The notes beneath the pieces were generated by a model. That model ran no database searches. It saw only the letters and a list, made by a program, of their open reading frames with translations, and was not told the origin of the DNA. Below are positions 33,562 through 42,659 of a stretch of 64,000 nt of DNA, in pieces. Every line of letters starts with the position of its first letter. The first letter of the stretch is position 1. The stretch lies in contig NZ_QDGZ01000004.1 in the NCBI RefSeq assembly GCF_003076135.1, positions 1 to 64,000 of the forward strand, written 5' to 3'. The stretch is from Nocardioides gansuensis. Its GTDB lineage: Bacteria > Actinomycetota > Actinomycetes > Propionibacteriales > Nocardioidaceae. The translations under genes and the position numbers were made by a program.

Positions 33562-35094
33562 ATGCGTCCTTCCTGCGCGCCCTCACGGGCCCTCCGGCTG
33601 TCCGTGGCGTCCACCTCGCTCGGCCTCGTCACCCTCCTCGCTGCCGCCCCGCCGGCCGCAGCCCACGGCGAGCGTGAGCGCGCCGAGCGGATGGCCAGTG
33701 AGCACGCCGCGGGCATGAGCGTCCCGCTGGTGACCTCACCCAACATCGACCTGGTGGCCAGCCGCCCCGGCTCGGCCGGGATCTCCGGGTGCTTCATGAA
33801 GAGCGCGCCCGTGTTCGTGATGTCCAGCCTCGACTCGGTGAAGGTCTTCGACATCACCGACCCGACCCGGCCGACGGTCGTCGGGGCGATGCCGAGCGCC
33901 CAGTTCGAGAACGAGGCGATGCAGTGCGGGGAGCGCAAGGTCAGCCGCACCCGCACCGAGCGGTTCGCCCTGATCGGCGTCGACCTCCACCAGGCGTCAC
34001 CCGACGACCTCGAGCACGTCAACGCCGGCGACGGCCAGGAGCTCGTGGTCGTCGACGTCACCGACCCGGCCAACCCCCACATCCGCTCGCGGGTCCCGGG
34101 GACCACCAGCACGCACACGGTGACCTGCATCGACGACACCGACTGCCGCTACGCCTACTCGGCCGGCTCCAACCGCGGCGGCCTCGGGAAGTTCTCCATC
34201 TTCGACCTCACCGACCTCGACCACCCCGTCGAGGTCGACAGCGACCCCGCGACGGCCGGCACCCAGCCGTTCCGCTCCGACGCCGTCGGCTGGGGCGGCC
34301 ACAAGTGGAACGTCGACGGCGCCGGCTTCGCCACCCACACCGGCGCGGGCGGCTCCTACGTCTTCGACGTGAGCGACCCGACCCGCCCCGTCGAGGTCGC
34401 CAACACCGGTGCTGCGGGCGACAACGCCCGCGAGGGCGCGAAGAACGAGCTCAACAACTTCATCCACCACAACAGCTTCCGGCCCAACGCCTCGGCCTTC
34501 CGTCCCGCCGCGGCCCCGTCGCTGGCGAACGGCAACATCCTGCTCGTCACCGAGGAGGACTACGAGGACCCCGACTGCGCCACGGCCGGCTCGTTCCAGA
34601 CCTGGCACGTCAAGCGGCTCGACGGCTCCGACGGCTCGATCGTCCCGCTGGCCAGGCTCGAGCTCGCCGACCTGGGCACGTTCCCGGTGCCGGCCGACGC
34701 CTTCTGCTCGGCCCACTGGTTCGACTACCACCCGTCCGGGCTGGTCGCCATCGGCTACTACGGCGGCGGCACCCAGCTCATCGACGTGAGCGACCCGACT
34801 GCGCCGAAGAGCCACGGCCACGCCGCCTGGGGCGCTTCCGAGGTCTGGGACGCGATGTGGGTGCCCGTCTACAACAAGGCCGGCATCGCGACCGGCAGGC
34901 GCACCAACCTCGTCTACTCCATCGACCTGGTCCGCGGCCTGGACGTCTACTCCGTCGACGTCCCCGGGGACGGCCTCGGCTCGCTGCCGTCGGTGGGCCT
35001 GAGCACGTCGCTGTCGGGCGTGCCCGTCGCGGTCGTCGGCGGGGGAGCTCTCGCCGCGCTGCTGCTCTATCGGAGGCGGCGTACGTCCTCGTAA
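33562..35094 (+). CDS. Secreted LVIVD-repeat beta-propeller, C-terminally anchored
   Basis: 510 residues. A signal peptide ends near residue 35 (PPAAAHGE). The body is built of repeats of the LVIVD type: VKVFDITDPTRPTVVG, LVVVDVTDPANPH, FDVSDPTRPVEVA and LIDVSDPTAPKSHG, expected to fold as a propeller. A hydrophobic segment near residues 485-503 followed by YRRRRTSS anchors it in the membrane, so it faces outward. Function unknown in the family; possible cell-surface binding. No obvious ribosome binding site. Confidence 0.82.
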   Translation: MRPSCAPSRALRLSVASTSLGLVTLLAAAPPAAAHGERERAERMASEHAAGMSVPLVTSPNIDLVASRPGSAGISGCFMKSAPVFVMSSLDSVKVFDITDPTRPTVVGAMPSAQFENEAMQCGERKVSRTRTERFALIGVDLHQASPDDLEHVNAGDGQELVVVDVTDPANPHIRSRVPGTTSTHTVTCIDDTDCRYAYSAGSNRGGLGKFSIFDLTDLDHPVEVDSDPATAGTQPFRSDAVGWGGHKWNVDGAGFATHTGAGGSYVFDVSDPTRPVEVANTGAAGDNAREGAKNELNNFIHHNSFRPNASAFRPAAAPSLANGNILLVTEEDYEDPDCATAGSFQTWHVKRLDGSDGSIVPLARLELADLGTFPVPADAFCSAHWFDYHPSGLVAIGYYGGGTQLIDVSDPTAPKSHGHAAWGASEVWDAMWVPVYNKAGIATGRRTNLVYSIDLVRGLDVYSVDVPGDGLGSLPSVGLSTSLSGVPVAVVGGGALAALLLYRRRRTSS

Positions 35095-35138
35095 ACCCGG
35101 TGCCCGGCCGGTGGGGAGACAGATAGCCTCCTGAGCTT

Positions 35139-36386
35139 GTGAGCCTGCTCGTCGACACCGTCTTCCCGCCCCGACTCGGGCGCGGCTTCCGGTGGCTGGT
35201 GGCGAGCTCCTGGGTGACCAACATCGGCGACGGGCTGATGTTCGCAGCGGGGCCGCTGCTCGTCGCCTCGCAGACCCGCAACCCGGTGCTCGTCGCCGCC
35301 GCGGCGATGTCCTTCCAGCTGCCGTGGCTGCTCTTCGGCCTGATCGCGGGCGCGCTCGCCGACCGGCTGGACCGCCGGGTCGTGGTGATGGTGATGAACG
35401 CCGTCCGCGCCGGCGTCCTGGTGCTCCTGTGCACCGTGATTCTCAGCGGGCACGTCAACATCTGGGTGGTGATGGGGGCGATGTTCGCCCTCGGGGTGGC
35501 CGAGGTCTTCGCCGACACCACGACCGGGACGCTGCTGCCGATGCTCGTGGAGAAGCCGGACCTCGGCGTCGCGCAGGCCCGCATCCAGGCCGGCTTCATC
35601 ACGGCCAACCAGCTCGTGGGTCCGGCCCTGGGCGCCGCGCTCTTCGCGGTCGGCACGGCGGTGCCGTTCGTGCTGCAGGCCGTCTGCGTGGCGCTCGGCG
35701 TCCTCCTGGTGGCTCGGATCGGTACTCCGCGGGGCGCGGTCCGCGAGTCGGTGGAGACCCATGTCCGGCAGGACATCGTCGAGGGCGTGCGCTGGATCGC
35801 GCACCACCGCCCGGTGCGGACCCTGGCACTGGTGATCGTCACCTTCAACGTCACCTGGGCCGCCCCCTGGTCGGTGCTCGTGCTGTGGACGCTCGAGCGC
35901 CTGGACGCCGGCGAGGCCGGCTTCGGCCTGCTGATGACGACCTCGGCGGTGGGCGGCCTGCTCGGCACCCTGTCCTTCGGGTGGCTGGAGAAGCGGGTGC
36001 CGCTCGCGGCGCTGATGCGCGCGGTACTCCTCTGCGAGGTGGTCTTCCACCTCGCGATGGCCTTCACGACCGCCTACCCGTTCGCGCTCGGCCTGATGTT
36101 CTTCTTCGGTGCCTACGCCTTCATCTGGGGCACCCTGTCGAACGCCGTGCGGCAGCGGGCCGTGCCCTCGGAGTTCCAGGGGCGCGTCGGCTCGGTCTAC
36201 ATGATCTGCGTGATGGGCGGCATGCTGCTGGGCTCGCTGCTCGGCGGGCTGATCGCCGGCCAGTGGGGCATCTCGGCGCCCTGGTGGTTCGCGTTCGTCG
36301 GCTCGGGCTTCACCCTCGTGCTGGTGTGGCGCGAGCTCGGCCACGTCGCCCACGCCGACGAGGCGACCCAGGCCGCCACGGCGTGA
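35139..36386 (+). CDS. MFS transporter (EntS/MFS_3-like exporter)
   Basis: 415 residues with about 12 membrane segments. The loop GALADRLDRRVVV after segment 2 is the classic MFS motif A, and ARIQAGFITANQLVGPALGAALF fits the MFS_3 group that exports siderophores or drugs. The substrate is not known. Start GTG at 35139; a TAGCCT box at 35124-35129 nine bases upstream suggests a short or absent leader. Confidence 0.85.
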   Translation: MSLLVDTVFPPRLGRGFRWLVASSWVTNIGDGLMFAAGPLLVASQTRNPVLVAAAAMSFQLPWLLFGLIAGALADRLDRRVVVMVMNAVRAGVLVLLCTVILSGHVNIWVVMGAMFALGVAEVFADTTTGTLLPMLVEKPDLGVAQARIQAGFITANQLVGPALGAALFAVGTAVPFVLQAVCVALGVLLVARIGTPRGAVRESVETHVRQDIVEGVRWIAHHRPVRTLALVIVTFNVTWAAPWSVLVLWTLERLDAGEAGFGLLMTTSAVGGLLGTLSFGWLEKRVPLAALMRAVLLCEVVFHLAMAFTTAYPFALGLMFFFGAYAFIWGTLSNAVRQRAVPSEFQGRVGSVYMICVMGGMLLGSLLGGLIAGQWGISAPWWFAFVGSGFTLVLVWRELGHVAHADEATQAATA

Positions 36387-36417
36387 GTCGCCCCGTCGGA
36401 ACCCCCGGGTGCCCGGG

Positions 36418-36849
36418 TCAACCGTCCCAGCCCGCGCGCAGCTCGGTCAGCCGGAAGCTGTTGCCGGATGGGTCGCGGAAGCCGCAGTCCACGCCGTACG
36501 GCGTGTCCTCGGGCTCCTGGACGAACTCGACGCCGCGCGCGAGGAGCTCCTCGTAGTCGCGACGGCAGTCGTCGGTGGTGAAGAAGACCGTGCCGGCGAA
36601 GCCCTTGCCCATCAGGTCGGCGATCTGGTCGGTCAGCGACTGGTCGACCATCGGCGGGCCCGGGATGGCCATCAGCACCAGGCCGATGTTGCCCGAGCCG
36701 GGGAAGCCCACCTTGAGCCAGCGGAAGTTGCCCATCTCCGGGACCGTGACGTCCTCCAGGACCTCGCAGCCGAGCTTCTCGGTGTAGAACTTCAGCGCCT
36801 CGTCCTGGTCGTGGACCCAGACCTGCGCGCTGTCGACGGTGATGTTCAT
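36418..36849 (-). CDS. VOC superfamily (glyoxalase-like) protein
   Basis: 143 residues with two beta-alpha-beta halves: ITVDSAQVWVHDQDEALKFYTEKLG at the front and FFTTDDCRRDYEELLARGVEF and DPSGNSFRLTEL at the back. VOC proteins include glyoxalases, dioxygenases and resistance proteins; the substrate cannot be deduced. It starts with an ATG that overlaps the stop of an AraC regulator (ATGA), so the pair is co-translated. Confidence 0.85.
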   Translation of the reverse strand: MNITVDSAQVWVHDQDEALKFYTEKLGCEVLEDVTVPEMGNFRWLKVGFPGSGNIGLVLMAIPGPPMVDQSLTDQIADLMGKGFAGTVFFTTDDCRRDYEELLARGVEFVQEPEDTPYGVDCGFRDPSGNSFRLTELRAGWDG

Positions 36850-37322
36850 GGTGACTCCTCGGTTGCTGTGGACTGTGAGGACGAGTCAACCGGCGCGACC
36901 TGTGGCGCGTCTTCTCGAAACGTGCGCACCTGCGGGCGGGCCACCTGGCGTACGACACATCCGGGGAGCCGGGCGAGCCGGCTGGCCGGGGGATGGGCCT
37001 CGCGATACTCCGTCGGCGTCCTGCCGTACATCCGCCGGAACGAGGTCGTGAAGGATCCGATGCTCGAGAGGCCGACGCTCGTGCAGATCCGCGCGACGGA
37101 CCAGTCGGTGTTGCGCAGCAGCGACGCGGCCCGCTCGAGGCGGCGGGTCAGCAGGTACTGGTGCGGCGACTCGCCGTACGCCGCCTTGAACTCCCGGCTG
37201 AAGTGGGCGGGGGAGAGCCGCGCCGCCTCCGCCATGTCGGCCACCGTGATGGGCTCGGCGTAGTGGGCGTCGACGAGCTCACGCGCGCGCAGCAGGTAGC
37301 GGCTCGGGGGGAGGCTGACCAC
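36846..37322 (-). CDS. Short AraC-family transcriptional regulator
   Basis: 158 residues consisting almost entirely of the double helix-turn-helix (about 10-105: ITVADMAEAARLSPAHFSRE and ICTSVGLSSIGSFTTSFRR), with no N-terminal ligand domain, plus a C-terminal extension of about 50 residues rich in Pro, Arg and Ser. It is translated with the VOC gene, which is therefore its probable partner or target. The inducer is unknown. Confidence 0.87.
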   Translation of the reverse strand: MVSLPPSRYLLRARELVDAHYAEPITVADMAEAARLSPAHFSREFKAAYGESPHQYLLTRRLERAASLLRNTDWSVARICTSVGLSSIGSFTTSFRRMYGRTPTEYREAHPPASRLARLPGCVVRQVARPQVRTFREDAPQVAPVDSSSQSTATEESP

Positions 37323-37337
37323 GACGCGAGTGTGGCA

Positions 37338-38159
37338 CTAGGGACGGGCCAGCGTGCAGCGGACCTCGGTCCGGAACGACAGGGAGCCGTCGCGCTGGCG
37401 CTCCGTGAGCACGGCGTCCACGCGGCGGCGTACGTCGTCGAGGTTGCCTGCGGCCTCGAGCTGCTCCAGCAGGTGGCGCTGTCCATGCGACCACGACCAG
37501 GCCCACCAGTGGTCCGGGTCGCGGAAGGGCACCTCGACCAGGAACGCGCTGGTGTCGGCCCGGGTGAAGCCGTGCTCCTCCAGGAATGCGTGCTGGGCGT
37601 CCACCGAGGAGAACGGGCCGGCCTTGGCGATGTCGGGCGGCCGCCGGTCCTCGGGGATGCCGTCGCGCAGCAGTCGCTGGATGTCGCTCCATGACTCGTC
37701 GCCCTGCCCGAACCACGTGTAGCCCAGCCGTCCACCGGGCGCCAGGACCTCGCGGTAGCAGTCGAGGGCGGCCGGCAGCCCGGGCAGGAAGAAGAGCACC
37801 AGGCTGGCCTGCACCACGTCCCACGGACCCTCGGGTGGCTGCTCCGCGTCGCCGAGCTCGACCGTGAGCCAGGGAAGGTCCGCCGCCTGCTCCTGCAGGC
37901 CGGCGACCATCGTCGGGGCGAGGTCGGTGGCGACCACGCGCCCGGTCGGCCCGACCGCACGGGCCGCGGGCAGCGCCGAGGCGCCGCGGCCGCATCCGAG
38001 GTCGAGGACGCGCTCACCCGCGGCGGGCGCCGTGCGGCGTACGAGCTCCTCCCCGATCCGGCTGAAGAAGTCGACACCGACCTGGTCGTACGTCGCGGCG
38101 GCGCGGTCGAAGACGCCGGTGATCCCGGCCTTCAGCTGCTCGGGAGTGGGGGCGGTCAT
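37338..38159 (-). CDS. Class I SAM-dependent methyltransferase
   Basis: 273 residues. VLDLGCGRGASALPAARA is the S-adenosylmethionine loop, preceded by TYDQVGVDFFSRIGEELVRR, which resembles UbiE/Methyltransf_11 proteins. The C-terminal half lacks recognisable substrate motifs. The ATG at 38159 is chosen because the frame upstream shows no such fold. It stops 15 bases before the AraC start and may be in the same transcript. Confidence 0.83.
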   Translation of the reverse strand: MTAPTPEQLKAGITGVFDRAAATYDQVGVDFFSRIGEELVRRTAPAAGERVLDLGCGRGASALPAARAVGPTGRVVATDLAPTMVAGLQEQAADLPWLTVELGDAEQPPEGPWDVVQASLVLFFLPGLPAALDCYREVLAPGGRLGYTWFGQGDESWSDIQRLLRDGIPEDRRPPDIAKAGPFSSVDAQHAFLEEHGFTRADTSAFLVEVPFRDPDHWWAWSWSHGQRHLLEQLEAAGNLDDVRRRVDAVLTERQRDGSLSFRTEVRCTLARP

Positions 38160-38313
38160 GAACGGATCGTGGCAGGCGGGCCACGCGCGGGGAAGAGGTC
38201 CACGGATGTGGGCCCTCACGCGGTTAGGGTGACCCTGCTGAGCCTTCCCCCGGCGTCCCTTGCGAGGATGCCGCGTTCAGACGTTGTCGACCGCGCGACC
38301 CGGGAGCAGCACG

Positions 38314-41300
38314 TTGTACCTCAAGAGTCTCACCCTCAAGGGGTTCAAGTCGTTCGCCTCGTCGACGACGCTCCAGCTCGAGCCCGGCATCACCTGCATC
38401 GTCGGCCCCAACGGCTCCGGCAAGTCCAACGTCGTGGATGCGCTCGCCTGGGTGATGGGTGAGCAGGGCGCCAAGTCGCTGCGCGGCGGCAAGATGGAGG
38501 ACGTCATCTTCGCCGGCACCTCCGGCCGCCCGCCGCTGGGCCGCGCCGAGGTGCAGCTGACCATCGACAACAGCGACGGTGCACTGCCGATCGACTACTC
38601 CGAGGTCACGATCAGCCGCACGATGTTCCGCAACGGCGGCTCGGAGTACGCCATCAACTCACAACCCTGCCGGCTGCTCGACGTGCAGGAGCTGCTCTCC
38701 GACTCCGGCATCGGCCGCGAGATGCATGTGATCGTCGGCCAGGGCCAGCTCGACACGATCCTGCACGCCACCCCCGAGGACCGCCGCGGCTTCATCGAGG
38801 AGGCCGCCGGCGTCCTCAAGCACCGCAAGCGCAAGGAGAAGGCGCTCCGCAAGCTCGACTCCACCGAGGGCAACCTCACCCGCCTCAACGACCTGCTCAG
38901 CGAGATCCGGCGCCAGCTCAAGCCACTCGGCCGGCAGGCAGAGGTGGCCCGCAAGGCCCAGCAGGTGCAGGCCGACGTCCGCGACGCCCGGGCCCGGCTG
39001 CTCGCCGACGACCTCGTCACGGCCCGCACGGCGCTGGAGCAGGAGATGGCCGACGAGTCGATCCTGCTGCAGCGCCGCGAGCAGGTCGAGGCCGAGATCG
39101 CGAAGGGCCGCGAGCAGGAGGCCGCCCTCGAGGCCGCGCTGCGCGAGGACCTGCCGGCGCTGGCGAAGGCGCAGGAGACCTGGTTCGCGCTCTCCGGGCT
39201 GCGCGAGCGGCTGCGCGGCACCCAGTCGCTGGCCGCCGAGCGGATGCGCAACGCCGCCGGCGCCGCCGAGCCCGACACCGTCGACTCCGGCCGCAACCCC
39301 GACGAGCTCGAGGCCGAGGCCGAGCGGGTCCGGGCCCGCGAGCAGCAGATCGCCGCCGAGGTCGAGCAGCAGCGCACCGCGCTCGAGCAGGCGGTCACCG
39401 CCCGCCGCCAGGCGGAGGACGCCGCCGCCGAGGAGGAGCGCCGCGTGGCCGGGCTCGTCCGGGCTGCGGCCGACCGCCGTGAGGGGCTGGCCCGCCTGCA
39501 CGGGCAGGTCAACGCGCTCAAGTCCCGCGCCGCGGCCGCCGACGAGGAGCTCGGCCGCCTCGCCCAGGCCCGCGAGGAGGCGCTCGCCCGGGTCGAGCGC
39601 GCCCAGCGCGACTTCACCGCCCTCGAGACCCGGGTCGCCGGCCTCGACGCCGGCGAGGAGGGCCTCGACGCCGAGCACGAGGCGGCCGTCTCCCTTCTCG
39701 ACGACATCGAGGAGCGGCTCGCCAAGGCCCGCGAGGAGGCCCAGCAGGCAGACCGCGACCGAGCGGGCCTCGTCGCCCGTCGCGACGCACTCGAGCTCGG
39801 CCTCAACCGCAAGGACGGCGCCGGTGCCCTGCTCGCCGCCACCGACACCGTCTCCGGGCTGCTCGGCTCGGTCGCCGCGCTGCTGTCGGTGCGGTCGGGA
39901 TACGAGGCCGCCGTCGCCGCCGCGCTCGGCAGCGCCGCCGATGCCGTGGTCGTGAAGGACGCCGACGCCGCCGCCGGCGCCATCGGACACCTCAAGGGCG
40001 AGGACCTCGGCCGGGCAGGCCTGCTGCTCGGCGGCGCGCCGGTCGACGACCGCAGCAGCTGGCCCACCCTGCCCGGCCACGCGACGTACGCCGTGGACGT
40101 GGTGGAGGCTCCTGACGAGCTCCGCGGGGCGGTGGCCCGGCTGCTGGTCCGCGTCGCCGTGGTCGATGACCTGCCGACGGCCAAGGCGCTGGTCGCCGAG
40201 CTGCCCGACCTCGTCGCGGTGACCCGCGAGGGCGACCTGATGGGCTCCCACTTCGCGGCCGGCGGCTCCTCGAGCCAGCCCAGCCTGCTGGAGATCCAGG
40301 CCGCCGTGGACGAGGCCGCCGCCCAGCTGCAGGAGGCCACGGCCGCCAGCGAGCGGCTCGGCTTCGACATCTCCCGGCTCGAGGCCGAGCGGCACGACGC
40401 CGTGAAGCGGGTCGACGTCGCGCTGGCCAAGCTCCACGAGTCCGACGCCACCCTCGCGGCGGTGGCGGAGGAGCTGGGCCAGTACGGCTCCCAGGCCCGC
40501 GCCGCGCGCGGCGAGGCCGAGCGCCTCGAGCGTGCCATCACCGCGGCCACCGCCGCGCGCGAGAAGGACCTCGCCGGCCTCGCGGAGCTCGAGGCGCGGC
40601 TCGCCAGCGCCGAGGACGCCCCGGACGAGGAGCCCGACACCAGCGAGCGCGAGCGGCTCGTCGAGGCCGCGAAGGCGTCCCGGCAGGCGGAGATGGACGC
40701 CCGGCTGTCGCTGCGCACCGCGGAGGAGCGGGCGCGGGCCCTCCACGGCCGGGCCGACTCGCTGCGGCGAGCGGCCCAGGCCGAGCGGGAGTCGCGGCAG
40801 CGCGCGGCCGAGCGCCGTGAGCGGCTGATCCGCGAGGGCCGGGCCGCCGAGGCCGTGCTCGCCGCCGTGGGCGTGGTGCTCCACCAGCTGGAGCGCTCCG
40901 TCATGCTCGCCGCCGACGAGCGGGCCCGGGTCGAGGAGTCGCGGCAGGGCCGTGAGCAGGACCTGCTCGCCGTCCGCGCCCGGCTGCGCGACCTCGGCCG
41001 GGAGCACGACGAGCTGGTCAACTCCGTCCACCGCGACGAGATGGCCCGCACCCAGCAGAAGATGCGCATCGAGCAGCTCGAGGAGCGGGCGCTCGAGGAG
41101 CTCGGCCTCGACCCCGACGGCCTGGTCAACGACTACGGCCCGGACACCCTCGTCCCGTTCTCCGGCGAGGTCGCCGAGGGGGAGGACGAGCCCGAGCCCG
41201 TGCCGTTCGTGCGCGAGGAGCAGGCCAAGCGGCTCAAGGCCGCCGAGCGCGCCCTGTCGATGCTCGGCCGGGTCAACCCGCTCGCGCTGGAGGAGTTCAC

Positions 41301-41871
41301 CGCGATGGAGGAGCGCCACAAGTTCCTCACCGAGCAGCTCGAGGACCTCAAGTCCACCCGCAAGGACCTCCTCGACATCGTCAAGGAGGTCGACCACCGG
41401 GTCGAGCAGGTCTTCACCGAGGCCTACGCTGACGTGTCCAGGGCCTTCGACGCGACGTTCGCCCGCCTGTTCCCCGGCGGTGAGGGCCGGCTCGTCCTCA
41501 CCGACCCGGGCAACATGCTGAACACCGGCGTCGAGGTCGAGGCCCGCCCACCCGGCAAGAAGGTCAAGCGGCTCTCGCTGCTCTCCGGTGGCGAGCGGTC
41601 GCTCGTCGCCGTGGCCTTCCTGGTCGCGCTGTTCAAGGCCCGCCCCTCGCCGTTCTACATCCTCGACGAGGTCGAGGCCGCGCTCGACGACACCAACCTC
41701 GGCCGCCTGCTGGAGATCTACGAGGAGCTGCGCGACCACTCCCAGCTGCTCGTCATCACCCACCAGAAGCGGACCATGGAGGTCGGCGACGCGCTGTACG
41801 GCGTGACGATGCGCGGCGACGGCGTCTCGGCCGTGATCTCCCAGCGCCTCAGGGAGACGGAGCCCGCGTGA
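38314..41871 (+). CDS. smc: Chromosome segregation protein SMC
   Basis: 1185 residues, the usual size. Walker A GPNGSGKS is at 31-38; long coiled coils (rich in Glu, Arg, Ala) flank a hinge near 505-660 (GLLGSVAALLSVRSGYEAAVAAALG); LSGGERSLVAVAFLVALFK and FYILDEVEAALDD near the end form the second half of the ATPase. It organises the chromosome with ScpAB, which are not in the window. The TTG start is supported by GGGAG eight bases upstream, and the first residues (LYLKSLTLKGFKSF) match the family start. TAGGGT at 38225-38230 may be its -10 box. Confidence 0.96.
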   Translation: MYLKSLTLKGFKSFASSTTLQLEPGITCIVGPNGSGKSNVVDALAWVMGEQGAKSLRGGKMEDVIFAGTSGRPPLGRAEVQLTIDNSDGALPIDYSEVTISRTMFRNGGSEYAINSQPCRLLDVQELLSDSGIGREMHVIVGQGQLDTILHATPEDRRGFIEEAAGVLKHRKRKEKALRKLDSTEGNLTRLNDLLSEIRRQLKPLGRQAEVARKAQQVQADVRDARARLLADDLVTARTALEQEMADESILLQRREQVEAEIAKGREQEAALEAALREDLPALAKAQETWFALSGLRERLRGTQSLAAERMRNAAGAAEPDTVDSGRNPDELEAEAERVRAREQQIAAEVEQQRTALEQAVTARRQAEDAAAEEERRVAGLVRAAADRREGLARLHGQVNALKSRAAAADEELGRLAQAREEALARVERAQRDFTALETRVAGLDAGEEGLDAEHEAAVSLLDDIEERLAKAREEAQQADRDRAGLVARRDALELGLNRKDGAGALLAATDTVSGLLGSVAALLSVRSGYEAAVAAALGSAADAVVVKDADAAAGAIGHLKGEDLGRAGLLLGGAPVDDRSSWPTLPGHATYAVDVVEAPDELRGAVARLLVRVAVVDDLPTAKALVAELPDLVAVTREGDLMGSHFAAGGSSSQPSLLEIQAAVDEAAAQLQEATAASERLGFDISRLEAERHDAVKRVDVALAKLHESDATLAAVAEELGQYGSQARAARGEAERLERAITAATAAREKDLAGLAELEARLASAEDAPDEEPDTSERERLVEAAKASRQAEMDARLSLRTAEERARALHGRADSLRRAAQAERESRQRAAERRERLIREGRAAEAVLAAVGVVLHQLERSVMLAADERARVEESRQGREQDLLAVRARLRDLGREHDELVNSVHRDEMARTQQKMRIEQLEERALEELGLDPDGLVNDYGPDTLVPFSGEVAEGEDEPEPVPFVREEQAKRLKAAERALSMLGRVNPLALEEFTAMEERHKFLTEQLEDLKSTRKDLLDIVKEVDHRVEQVFTEAYADVSRAFDATFARLFPGGEGRLVLTDPGNMLNTGVEVEARPPGKKVKRLSLLSGGERSLVAVAFLVALFKARPSPFYILDEVEAALDDTNLGRLLEIYEELRDHSQLLVITHQKRTMEVGDALYGVTMRGDGVSAVISQRLRETEPA

Positions 41872-42317
41872 GCGACCGCACCCGGCCGACCCGAGCGGAC
41901 TACGTCGCCTGGCGCACGGCCACCACCCGATGGGCCGACGACGACGTCTACGGCCACATGAACAACGCGCGCTACTTCGAGCTCATCGACACCGCCGTGA
42001 ACGCCCACCTCGCGGAGGTCGTCGGCACCGACATCCGCTCCCTGCCGGCGATCGGCGTGGTCGCCGAGGTCGGCTGCCGCTACTTCAGCGAGGTCGGCTA
42101 CCCGGCGCCCGTCGAGATGGGCCTCGTCGTCGAGCGCCTGGGCAGCTCCTCGGTGACCTACCGGATAGGGCTGTTCCAGGGGCTGGGCGACCAGGCCGCG
42201 GCGGAGGGCCGCTTCGTGCACGTCTACGTCACCAATGCGCGGGGGGCCGGAGACCGCCCGGTGGTCCCGGTGCCGGACGCGATCAGGGCCGCCGTCACCC
42301 CGCTCGTGCGGGAGTGA
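41868..42317 (+). CDS. 4-hydroxybenzoyl-CoA-type hotdog thioesterase
   Basis: 149 residues from a GTG overlapping the smc stop. The active-site loop is RWADDDVYGHMNNARYFELI, the 4HBT signature with the Asp near the N-terminus. It probably hydrolyses acyl-CoA esters; the physiological substrate is unknown. Coupled to smc by position only. Confidence 0.88.
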   Translation: MSDRTRPTRADYVAWRTATTRWADDDVYGHMNNARYFELIDTAVNAHLAEVVGTDIRSLPAIGVVAEVGCRYFSEVGYPAPVEMGLVVERLGSSSVTYRIGLFQGLGDQAAAEGRFVHVYVTNARGAGDRPVVPVPDAIRAAVTPLVRE

Positions 42318-42423
42318 CGCAGGCCACGTCGCCCCCCATCACGGTCCTCGTGCGCGGGTGTGGGACTCTGGAAGCAGAAGGTCGAAGCTGACGTCGTGAC
42401 AGAGTTCCTCGGGAGTTGATCGC

Positions 42424-42600
42424 ATGATCGCCATCGTCGTGACCATGTTCCTCGTCCTTGCCGTCTCCGGCGTCGTCGTCGCCTACGTCGCGTTCCCCCA
42501 CCGGGGCGAGCAGCTGCCGGTCGTGCCGCAGATCGGCAACGCGATGCGCAAGGGCGTCGACTCGCTGCCGACGCTCGAGGAGCACGAGAGCCGCGCCTGA
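42424..42600 (+). CDS. Tiny membrane protein (58 aa) upstream of ftsY
   Basis: ATG with GGGAG seven bases upstream opens a 58-residue frame: MIAIVVTMFLVLAVSGVVVAYV is a single membrane helix followed by a 36-residue polar tail (FPHRGEQLPVVPQIG, LPTLEEHESRA). The hydrophobic helix and good start make it real. It sits 60 bases before ftsY. No named family recognised. Confidence 0.7.
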   Translation: MIAIVVTMFLVLAVSGVVVAYVAFPHRGEQLPVVPQIGNAMRKGVDSLPTLEEHESRA

Positions 42601-42659
42601 CCCCCGGCGGCCACCCCTCGCCGTACGACCTGGCCCGGGGGCTCTGATTGGATGGAGCC

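Noticed and set aside
38595..41763. Two long minus-strand frames opposite smc
   Set aside because: They are Ser/Arg-rich or Gly/Leu-rich shadows of the SMC coiled coil; the SMC ATPase and hinge are unmistakable on the plus strand.
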